A DNA stretch of 23,450 nucleotides from Clostridium sp. GTDB taxonomy: Bacteria; Bacillota; Clostridia; Lachnospirales; Lachnospiraceae. Under the pieces are notes generated by a model. It was not told where the DNA came from and searched no databases. It saw only the letters and a list, made by a program, of their open reading frames with translations. The position numbers and the translations under genes were made by a program. Location: positions 1-23,450 of the forward strand of contig SFNH01000018.1 of assembly GCA_004554205.1 (NCBI GenBank), read 5' to 3'. Shown here in pieces: positions 7,608 through 13,041 of this stretch; positions within the stretch are counted from its first letter, which is position 1; each line of letters opens with the position of its first letter.

Positions 7608-8573
7608 ATGAACCGAAAAAGCTGTCTTGCCGTCATTCTCCTCTACCTTTTGCTCGTCTTTCCGGTTGTTTCCGTGAAAGGTGCGTCTGACGGCCTTTTG
7701 CTGTGGTTTCATGTGGTGCTTCCCACGCTGTCGCCGTTTATCATCTGCACCCAGGCAATCGTTGCCTTACACGCAGTTGAGCTCATAATGCGCCCGGTAT
7801 ACCCGCTCTTTAAGCGGATGTTCCACCTCTCCATGCCCGGCGCCTATGTGCTTTTGTGCGGGCTTTTATGCGGTTATCCGCTCGGGGCGCGTCTCTGCGC
7901 GCAGTTCCTTGAGAGCGGGAGGATCACAGAGAGGGAGGCAAAGCAGCTCCTTGCGATCTGCAACCATCCAAGCCCGATGTTTCTTCTGGGCTATGTGAGA
8001 AATCAGATTCCTTTTTTTGTTTCCCCGATTCTGCTTCTGCTCTGTATGTATCTTCCGATCCTTCCACTGTCCGTCATCGCAGGACGGGTCTATCGGAAAG
8101 ACAAAGAGCCGCGGAATAAATCCGCGGGAGACAATGTCTCATCGCTTTCCGAGGTGACGGTGCAGCAGGGTGCTCCCGTATCGCTTGAGAAGATCATCCA
8201 CTCAACCTGCGAGACGATGGTGCTGATCGGAGCATACATGATGCTTTTTTCCATTCTTGCCGCCTGGATCAACGCCTGTCCGTTTTTTTCCGATACAGTC
8301 AAAGCAATGTGCGTCGCGGTAACAGAGATCACGGTGGGCGTACACAGCCTCTGTATCTTTCTGCCGCGCAGCCTTGTACTTCCTGCCGTCCTCGCCTGTG
8401 TCTCCTTCGGCGGGCTGTCCGGGATTTTCCAGACGAAAAGCGTTATCCGTTGTGAAACAAAAAATGCCGGACTGAATGTCCGGCACTATGTACTGTGGAA
8501 AATCCTTCACGCGGCGCTCGCCTGCGCGGTATTTGCGGCTCTTACTGCTCTTTTTGGGGCTCTTCCTCGCTGA
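7608..8573 (+). CDS. ylbJ: YlbJ-like sporulation integral membrane protein (nucleoside recognition domain)
   Basis: This is a 321-residue polytopic membrane protein, the only clear plus-strand gene in the window. The N-terminal helix (about residues 5-25) is followed by GLLLWFHVVLPTLSPFIIC. Then comes the conserved CGLLCGYPLGARLCAQFLESGRIT...LLAICNHPSPMFLLGYV block, characteristic of the YlbJ / nucleoside-recognition (Gate) family. A hydrophilic loop (about 165-185) separates the two halves. In Bacillus subtilis YlbJ is needed for proper spore formation; this version is shorter than the roughly 400-residue Bacillus protein. The start is ATG at 7608 with AAGGGGG upstream. Its last 32 bases overlap the convergent coiled-coil gene, and codons near 8465-8485 also encode that operon's terminator hairpin. 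No clear promoter was found for it. Confidence 0.82.
   Translation: MNRKSCLAVILLYLLLVFPVVSVKGASDGLLLWFHVVLPTLSPFIICTQAIVALHAVELIMRPVYPLFKRMFHLSMPGAYVLLCGLLCGYPLGARLCAQFLESGRITEREAKQLLAICNHPSPMFLLGYVRNQIPFFVSPILLLLCMYLPILPLSVIAGRVYRKDKEPRNKSAGDNVSSLSEVTVQQGAPVSLEKIIHSTCETMVLIGAYMMLFSILAAWINACPFFSDTVKAMCVAVTEITVGVHSLCIFLPRSLVLPAVLACVSFGGLSGIFQTKSVIRCETKNAGLNVRHYVLWKILHAALACAVFAALTALFGALPR
8459..8485 (-). terminator. Intrinsic terminator of the rsmD-coaD operon, inside the ylbJ-like gene
   Basis: On the minus strand a perfect 8-bp stem (TGCCGGAC / GTCCGGCA) with a 5-base loop is followed at once by six T residues and then GTTT. It lies 57-83 bases past the coiled-coil gene stop at 8542. It is fully contained in the opposing ylbJ-like coding sequence. 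Confidence 0.85.
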
Positions 8574-9117
8574 CCGTAGATACGCTTCCCGCCAGCTCGT
8601 TGCGGTTGGAGGTCACAATGTCGTAGCTGGACTGCATTGAGGATAGAAACGTGTCAAAGCGACTCTGCGCTGCCTCCATGGAGTGGGTGATGATGGTCTG
8701 TAAGCTTCTTAGCATATCGTCGGTGTAGTTGATGGAACCCTGGCGGATGCTGTTCGCATCTGCGACGGCGCTGTCGATGATCGCCTGCGCCTGTGCCTGC
8801 GCCTCCTCGACCACCTTGTTCGCATTGGCATACGCCTTCTGCATGATCTCGTGCTCATTGACCAGCTCGTTGGTCTGGGCGGTCGCCTCCGCCAGCATGG
8901 CGTCGGCCTGGGTGCGGGCCTCGTTTAAGATGGCGTCCTGGTTGCTGATGATCTTCTGGTATTTTTTGATCTCATCGGGGATGCGAAGTCTCAGCTCTAC
9001 CAAAAGCTCTTCGATCTCCTCCTTGTTCACAAGAATCTTTGTGGAGGACAGGGGCTGAAATTTACAACTGTCAATGTACTCCTCGATTTCGCCGATTAAC
9101 TGTTCGATCCTGCTCAT
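8542..9117 (-). CDS. Coiled-coil protein, V-ATPase subunit H/DivIVA-like, unknown function
   Basis: This is a 191-residue soluble, mostly helical protein. Residues about 1-60 are a short acidic region with two helices. Residues about 60-165 form a long alanine and glutamine-rich coiled coil (EARTQADAMLAEATAQTNEL; KVVEEAQAQAQAIIDSAVAD). The tail is acidic and disordered (SEEEPQKEQ). Such proteins are often auto-annotated as ATPase or V-type ATPase subunit H because of the coiled coil, but there is no Walker motif, so that name is not supported. The EAxxxA heptads also resemble DivIVA-family scaffolds. It is third in the rsmD-coaD operon, 40 bases after coaD, with AAGGAG 8 bases before the ATG. 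Its 3' end overlaps the convergent ylbJ-like gene by 32 bases. A role at the envelope or division site is only a guess. Confidence 0.78.
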   Translation of the reverse strand: MSRIEQLIGEIEEYIDSCKFQPLSSTKILVNKEEIEELLVELRLRIPDEIKKYQKIISNQDAILNEARTQADAMLAEATAQTNELVNEHEIMQKAYANANKVVEEAQAQAQAIIDSAVADANSIRQGSINYTDDMLRSLQTIITHSMEAAQSRFDTFLSSMQSSYDIVTSNRNELAGSVSTVSEEEPQKEQ

Positions 9118-9157
9118 GTTTTACTCTCCTTATTCTATCTTGATTGGCATCCACCAT

Positions 9158-9637
9158 TTATCTGCTCAGTTTTTCCCGCACCTTCTCTGCGATAAGCGGG
9201 TGGAGAAAGCCGTCGATGTCCCCGCCGTAGGCCGCGATTTCCTTCGCGATGCTGGAACTCAAATAAGAATACTTTAAGTTCGTCGTCAGAAAAACGGTGT
9301 CGATATCCGGCGCAATGACGCGGTTCGTCTGCGCCATCTGAAGCTCATATTCAAAATCTGTGATCGCGCGAAGTCCCCTCACGATCACGCCCGCCCCGCA
9401 CCTGTGCACGAAATCGACCAGCAGACCGTCAAAGGATTCCACCTTTACATTATCAAGATGAGAGGTAACGCTCTCTAACATATTAACACGTTCTTTGACA
9501 GAAAACAACGGAGTTTTTGAATTATTCTGCAAAACCCCGATGATCACCCGGTCCATCATGTGCGCCGTGCGCTCGATGATGTCCATATGTCCGAGCGTGA
9601 CGGGATCAAAGCTCCCCGGATATACTGCAATCGCCAT
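9158..9637 (-). CDS. coaD: Pantetheine-phosphate adenylyltransferase (CoaD)
   Basis: CoaD catalyses the penultimate step of coenzyme A synthesis, joining 4'-phosphopantetheine and ATP to give dephospho-CoA. From the start at 9637 it has 159 residues, the usual family length. The nucleotidyltransferase signature is at the N-terminus: YPGSFDPVTLGHMDII, with the TxGH form of the (H/T)xGH motif at residues 14-17. The central GLRAITDFEYELQMAQTNR segment and the C-terminal SSSIAKEIAAYGGDI motif are conserved. The start was chosen because GGGAGAAATAAG precedes this ATG and the family begins MxxAVYPGSFD; the longer frame adds only MHTGRNK. The ATG is one base after the rsmD stop, so the two are probably translationally coupled. 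Confidence 0.96.
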   Translation of the reverse strand: MAIAVYPGSFDPVTLGHMDIIERTAHMMDRVIIGVLQNNSKTPLFSVKERVNMLESVTSHLDNVKVESFDGLLVDFVHRCGAGVIVRGLRAITDFEYELQMAQTNRVIAPDIDTVFLTTNLKYSYLSSSIAKEIAAYGGDIDGFLHPLIAEKVREKLSR

Positions 9638-9638
9638 C

Positions 9639-10193
9639 TTATTTCTCCCGGTATGCAAACATATGTTTGTTTGTCTTGTACTGTTTTATTTTCTCCGTCA
9701 TATAGCCCATCTCCTCAAGCCAGGAGAAATCGGTTTCAAGAGCGGCCTCAAGGATGATGGTGCTCTGTCTGTCGATCAGATCAGACGTCTCTAAATATGC
9801 GAGCATCTGTCTTTCCAGACCGTGACTGTACGGCGGATCCATAAAAATGTAATCAAACCGGTACTTGCCCTCAAGCCGCTTTAGCGCGGTGAGCGCGTCA
9901 CAGTGCATAACTGCCGCCCGCTCCTCGAGCCTTGTCGCCCTTAAATTTTCCCGGACGACCTGAACTGCCCGCTCGTCCTGCTCCACAAAGACTGCCGTAT
10001 CCGCCCCGCGGCTCAGCGCCTCGATGCCGATCGCGCCGCTGCCGGCAAACAGATCCAGAAATACGCAGTCCGCAAGCTGATACTGGATCATATTAAACAG
10101 CGTTTCCTTGATTCTATCCTGAGTAGGCCGGGTTGTAAGCCCGTCCGGAGTCTTTAAAGGAATCCGCCTTGCGCTTCCGGCTATCACACGCAT
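9639..10193 (-). CDS. rsmD: 16S rRNA (guanine(966)-N(2))-methyltransferase RsmD
   Basis: RsmD methylates G966 of 16S rRNA (E. coli numbering) using S-adenosylmethionine. The N-terminus MRVIAGSARRIPLKTPDG and RPTQDRIKETLFNMI are typical of the family. The AdoMet motif LDLFAGSGAIGIEALSRGA and the catalytic DPPY motif (MDPPYSHG) are intact. The product is 184 residues from the ATG at 10193. That start is preferred because the family begins M-R-V-I-A-G and AGGAG lies about 9 bases upstream, but an ATG two codons earlier (10199) has the same site about 4 bases away. It heads a three-gene operon with coaD and a coiled-coil gene; the rsmD-coaD pair is a common arrangement in Firmicutes. Confidence 0.95.
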   Translation of the reverse strand: MRVIAGSARRIPLKTPDGLTTRPTQDRIKETLFNMIQYQLADCVFLDLFAGSGAIGIEALSRGADTAVFVEQDERAVQVVRENLRATRLEERAAVMHCDALTALKRLEGKYRFDYIFMDPPYSHGLERQMLAYLETSDLIDRQSTIILEAALETDFSWLEEMGYMTEKIKQYKTNKHMFAYREK

Positions 10194-10226
10194 GATCATT
10201 TTCTCCTGATCTTCTTAATCTCTACC

Positions 10227-10255
10227 ATTATAGCCTGTTCCCTTAAGTTGTACAA
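10227..10255 (-). promoter_or_regulatory. Sigma-A type promoter for rsmD-coaD
   Basis: On the minus strand TTGTAC (10250-10255) and TATAAT (10227-10232) are separated by exactly 17 bases. The -10 ends about 34 bases before the rsmD start. It lies just beyond the spore protein gene's terminator. Confidence 0.8.
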
Positions 10256-10272
10256 GTGCTTTTTTCACAAAA

Positions 10273-10300
10273 GAAATCCCGGAGCGATCTCCGGGATTTC
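10273..10300 (-). terminator. Terminator hairpin of the small spore protein gene
   Basis: A perfect 12-bp stem (GAAATCCCGGAG / CTCCGGGATTTC) with a CGAT loop lies 21 bases after the ssp stop codon. On the minus strand it is followed by TTTTGTG, a short U-tract. Confidence 0.75.
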
Positions 10301-10320
10301 CTCGAGAGTTAGGCTATGGC

Positions 10321-10527
10321 TTACTTGCCGGCCATCTGCTTCTCCTGAGCCTCGATCATTTTCTTAACCATATAACCGCCCACAGAACCGTTCTGTGCGG
10401 AAGTCAGGTTTCCGTTGTAGCCGTTAGATAACGGCACGCCCAGCTCGCTTGCCACTTCCATTTTGAAACGGTCGAGCGCCTCTTTTGCCTCCGGCACTTC
10501 TGCCCTGTTAGAAGATCTGCTTGCCAT
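10321..10527 (-). CDS. Alpha/beta-type small acid-soluble spore protein
   Basis: These proteins coat DNA in the forespore, protecting it from UV and heat, and are degraded to amino acids at germination. The product is 68 residues, the normal size. The family blocks are present: EAKEALDRFKMEVASELGV (residues about 14-32), which includes the GPR protease recognition region, then a glycine and asparagine-rich hinge, and GNLTSAQNGSVGGYMVKKMIE. AAAGGAGG lies 7 bases before the ATG. On the minus strand CATACTA at 10573-10579 resembles a forespore sigma-G -10 element, though no good -35 is visible at the usual spacing. A perfect 10-bp inverted repeat flanks this element (listed separately). The gene is monocistronic, with its own terminator. 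Confidence 0.95.
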   Translation of the reverse strand: MASRSSNRAEVPEAKEALDRFKMEVASELGVPLSNGYNGNLTSAQNGSVGGYMVKKMIEAQEKQMAGK

Positions 10528-10540
10528 TTGATTGGCCTCC

Positions 10541-10590
10541 TTTCTGAATCGGTTTGTTTTGTGTTACGATGTTAGTATGTGATTCAGAAA
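10541..10590. repeat. 10-bp inverted repeat bracketing the spore protein leader
   Basis: TTTCTGAATC (10541-10550) and GATTCAGAAA (10581-10590) are perfect inverse complements 30 bases apart. The gene-proximal arm overlaps the AAA of the ssp AAAGGAGG ribosome binding site; the distal arm lies next to the CATACTA element. It could act as an operator, or as an RNA stem covering the ribosome binding site if transcription starts further upstream. Confidence 0.6.
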
Positions 10591-10640
10591 TGATAATACA
10601 CTAGTATCTTCTGCGTAATCTGTCAGATATTTGAAAAACG

Positions 10641-10777
10641 GTACCTGTTCAATAGGTCTGCGCATTTACTGCGCTGACCGTAAGGAAACGCAGCAAAAGC
10701 AGGCAAAAATCCCATTGCCGAAGACAATTTTCATGGATTTTTGCCCGTAACTGTGAAGGTACTGAACAGTTACGAAA
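10641..10777. repeat. Hairpin-rich intergenic element downstream of galM
   Basis: About 133 bases of non-coding DNA carry nested secondary structure. Imperfect terminal inverted repeats match at 12 of 14 positions (10641-10654 against 10760-10773). An internal stem CTGCG/CGCAG lies at 10669-10693. A strong 11-bp stem, GGCAAAAATCC (10702-10712) with GGATTTTTGCC (10735-10745), encloses a smaller ATTG/CAAT pair. The right end is the 31-bp sequence found again, inverted, in the asd leader. It looks like a small non-autonomous repeat or a structured RNA; it may also end the galM transcript. No coding potential was seen. Confidence 0.65.
10747..10777 (+). repeat. 31-bp inverted repeat, copy 1 (overlaps galM stop)
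   Basis: This segment is the exact reverse complement of 12977-13007. It is itself partly palindromic, starting GTAACTGT and containing ACAGTTAC eleven bases later. It supplies the TAA stop codon of galM (10770-10772). Confidence 0.9.
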
Positions 10778-11822
10778 AACGGTAAATCGTCGTAGTCTTG
10801 TACTCATCGCCGGCTTTTAATACCGGAGAATCAAACTGCGGCTTGTTGATGGCGTCCGGGAAATACTGGGTCTCAAAGCAGTAACCGCTGCGCGGGGCAT
10901 ACACCGCGCCATCTTTTCCGATTACATCAGACAAAAAGTTTGCCGTGTAAAACTGAATGCCGGGAAGATCCGTGTAAACCTCCATCACACGGCCGCTTGC
11001 CTCATCCACGGCCTTTGCCGACAGCGCAAGCTCGCCTTTTTTGTGATTCAGCGCCCAGTTGTGGTCGTAGCCACATCCAAATTTGAGCGGTTCATAATCC
11101 GCGTCAATGTCGCGCCCGATCTCCTTAAGCTCCGTAAAGTCCATCGGCGTACCCTTCACACAGACAAGCTCGCCGGTCGGAATGGACTCTACATCGGCAA
11201 TGGTGAAGTAATCCGCATCAATCCATACCTTCTGCTTTAACGCGCTTCCAGAGCTGTGTCCCGCCAGGTTAAAGTATGCGTGGTTTGTGAAATTTGCGAT
11301 TGTGTCCTCATCGCATACCATGTGGTAATCGATCCGCACACTGTTATCGGGCGTCAGCGTGTAGCTGACGGCGATACTGGCGTTTCCCGGATAGTTCTGG
11401 TCTCCGTCGGGACTAAACAGCGAGAACGTGATCCTGGTTCCAAGCCCGGTTTCCTCCACCTCGGTATCCCACAGACGGTCGCGGTAATAGTCGGGGCCGC
11501 TGTGCAGATTGTTTTTGCTTCCCGAATTGATTGCCAGCGCGTAAGTGACCCCGTTTAATGTAAAGCAGGCGCCGCCGATCCTGTTCGCATTGCGCCCCAC
11601 GATCTCTCCCAGATGGCCGCTCATCGTCGTGCATTTCTCAACCGTATCATACCCCAAAAGCACATCGTCTATGTTGCCGTTCTTGTCCGGCACTCTCATC
11701 TCAAGCCAGATGGCTCCCAGATTTGTAAACGCGGCGGAGACGCCGTTTTCATTTGTCAGAATGTACTTGTCTGCCTGCGCTCCGTTGCAGAGCGTACCGA
11801 ATACCTCTTTTTTCCATGCCAT
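10770..11822 (-). CDS. galM: Aldose 1-epimerase (galactose mutarotase)
   Basis: The enzyme interconverts alpha and beta anomers of galactose and glucose, feeding the Leloir pathway. From the ATG at 11822 it has 350 residues, the normal length. Substrate-binding and catalytic residues are visible: GRNANRIGG (76-84), NNLHSGP with His107, FTNHAYFNLAGH with His181 as expected acid, and the catalytic glutamate in YCFETQYFPDAIN (Glu317). An in-frame GTG at 11855 would add 11 residues that do not look like the family. The start lies 40 bases after the asd stop, so the two probably share a transcript, an unusual functional pairing. No other galactose gene is nearby. The stop codon lies inside a 31-bp repeat. 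Confidence 0.94.
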   Translation of the reverse strand: MAWKKEVFGTLCNGAQADKYILTNENGVSAAFTNLGAIWLEMRVPDKNGNIDDVLLGYDTVEKCTTMSGHLGEIVGRNANRIGGACFTLNGVTYALAINSGSKNNLHSGPDYYRDRLWDTEVEETGLGTRITFSLFSPDGDQNYPGNASIAVSYTLTPDNSVRIDYHMVCDEDTIANFTNHAYFNLAGHSSGSALKQKVWIDADYFTIADVESIPTGELVCVKGTPMDFTELKEIGRDIDADYEPLKFGCGYDHNWALNHKKGELALSAKAVDEASGRVMEVYTDLPGIQFYTANFLSDVIGKDGAVYAPRSGYCFETQYFPDAINKPQFDSPVLKAGDEYKTTTIYRFS

Positions 11823-11862
11823 AATGACCCCAACCTTCCCCTGATTTATTTTCACGCGCCGC

Positions 11863-12954
11863 TCAGTCCTTCGCGCATATGAAGCCCTGCGCCGTCAGAA
11901 GCTCCGCGCACAGCACCGCGCCGCCGGCAGCGCCGCGGACCGTGTTATGAGACAGTCCGACGAACTTGTAGTCATAGACCGTATCCTCTCTTAACCGCCC
12001 CACGGAAATCCCCATGCCGTTCTCAAAATCCACATCGAGAGTGATCTGCGGACGGTCGTCCTCCTCCATATACCGCATAAACTGCTTCGGGGCGCTCGGC
12101 AGACTTAACTCCTGCGGAAGTCCCTTAAACTTTACAAGGCGGTCAATCAGCTCTTCCTTCGTCGGCTTTTTCCTGAACTTTACAAATACAGCCGCGGTGT
12201 GTCCGTTTAAGACCGGCACGCGGATGCACTGGCAGGTGATCACCGGCTCCGATGCCTTCACGATCACGCCGTCCTTAAGCTCTCCCAGAATGCGAAGCGG
12301 CTCCTGCTCGCTCTTTTCCTCCTCGCCGCCGATATACGGGATGATGTTGCCCTCCATCTCCGGCCAGTCCTGAAATGTCTTTCCCGCGCCCGAGATCGCC
12401 TGGTAGGTCGTGGCAACCACCTCGTACGGCTCAAACTCCTTCCATGCGCTTAAGACCGGGGCGTAGCTCTGGATGGAACAGTTCGGCTTCACGGCGATAA
12501 AACCGCGCGTTGTCCCAAGGCGTTTTTTCTGGAATTCGATCACCTGAAAATGCTCCGGGTTCACCTCCGGGATCACCATCGGCACATCCGGCGTCCACCG
12601 GTGCGCGCTGTTGTTGGACACAACCGGCGTCTCAGTCTTCGCATACGCTTCCTCGATCGCCCGGATCTCATCCTTCGTCATATCCACGGCGCTGAATACA
12701 AGATCCACGCCCTCGGCAACCTTCTCGACCTCATTTACATTCATCACGACCAGCTTTTTCACCGCTTCCGGCATGGGCGTCGCCATCTTCCAGCGTCCGC
12801 CAACCGCCTCCTCGTAGGTCTTTCCCGCGGAACGCGGGCTCGCAGCCACCGTTACGACCTCATACCACGGGTGATTTTCAAGCAGAGCGATAAATCTCTG
12901 TCCTACCATACCGGTCGCGCCAAGCACGCCTACCCGCAATTTCTTTTCCATCAT
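11863..12954 (-). CDS. asd: Aspartate-semialdehyde dehydrogenase
   Basis: The enzyme reduces aspartyl phosphate to aspartate semialdehyde with NADPH, the branch point to lysine/diaminopimelate, threonine and methionine. It is 363 residues long. The Rossmann motif GVLGATGMVGQRF is at residues 9-21. SNNSAHRW (113-120), the catalytic cysteine in KPNCSIQ (Cys159), and the acid histidine in NGHTAAV (His252) are all present. The sequence pattern and length match the archaeal/fungal-like branch rather than the E. coli type. GAGGAG lies 6 bases before the first of two tandem ATGs. It has its own promoter immediately after the parC stop, and its leader contains the 31-bp repeat. No other lysine-pathway gene is adjacent; galM follows. 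Confidence 0.95.
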   Translation of the reverse strand: MMEKKLRVGVLGATGMVGQRFIALLENHPWYEVVTVAASPRSAGKTYEEAVGGRWKMATPMPEAVKKLVVMNVNEVEKVAEGVDLVFSAVDMTKDEIRAIEEAYAKTETPVVSNNSAHRWTPDVPMVIPEVNPEHFQVIEFQKKRLGTTRGFIAVKPNCSIQSYAPVLSAWKEFEPYEVVATTYQAISGAGKTFQDWPEMEGNIIPYIGGEEEKSEQEPLRILGELKDGVIVKASEPVITCQCIRVPVLNGHTAAVFVKFRKKPTKEELIDRLVKFKGLPQELSLPSAPKQFMRYMEEDDRPQITLDVDFENGMGISVGRLREDTVYDYKFVGLSHNTVRGAAGGAVLCAELLTAQGFICAKD

Positions 12955-12976
12955 CGCAAACTCCTCATTCTCCTCA

Positions 12977-13007
12977 TTTCGTAACTGTTCAGTACCTTCA
13001 CAGTTAC
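12977..13007 (-). repeat. 31-bp inverted repeat, copy 2 (asd leader)
   Basis: This segment is a perfect inverse copy of 10747-10777. It lies just past the asd -10 element, so it would form nearly the first 30 bases of the asd-galM mRNA, with GTAACTGT and ACAGTTAC able to pair as a hairpin. The two copies flank asd and galM. Confidence 0.9.
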
Positions 13008-13010
13008 CAT

Positions 13011-13039
13011 ATCTTACCGCAGATCCGCGGAAAAATCAA
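13011..13039 (-). promoter_or_regulatory. Sigma-A type promoter for asd-galM
   Basis: On the minus strand TTGATT (13034-13039) and TAAGAT (13011-13016) are separated by exactly 17 bases. The promoter begins right after the parC stop codon. It gives a leader of roughly 50 bases. Confidence 0.7.
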
Positions 13040-13041
13040 CC

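Noticed and set aside
11822..11855. GTG at 11855 as the galM start
   Set aside because: The 11 extra residues do not resemble the family N-terminus, and the ATG at 11822 gives the usual 350-residue length.
12955..13041. Lysine or other riboswitch controlling asd
   Set aside because: The predicted leader is only about 50 bases and is filled by the 31-bp repeat, too short for a known aptamer.
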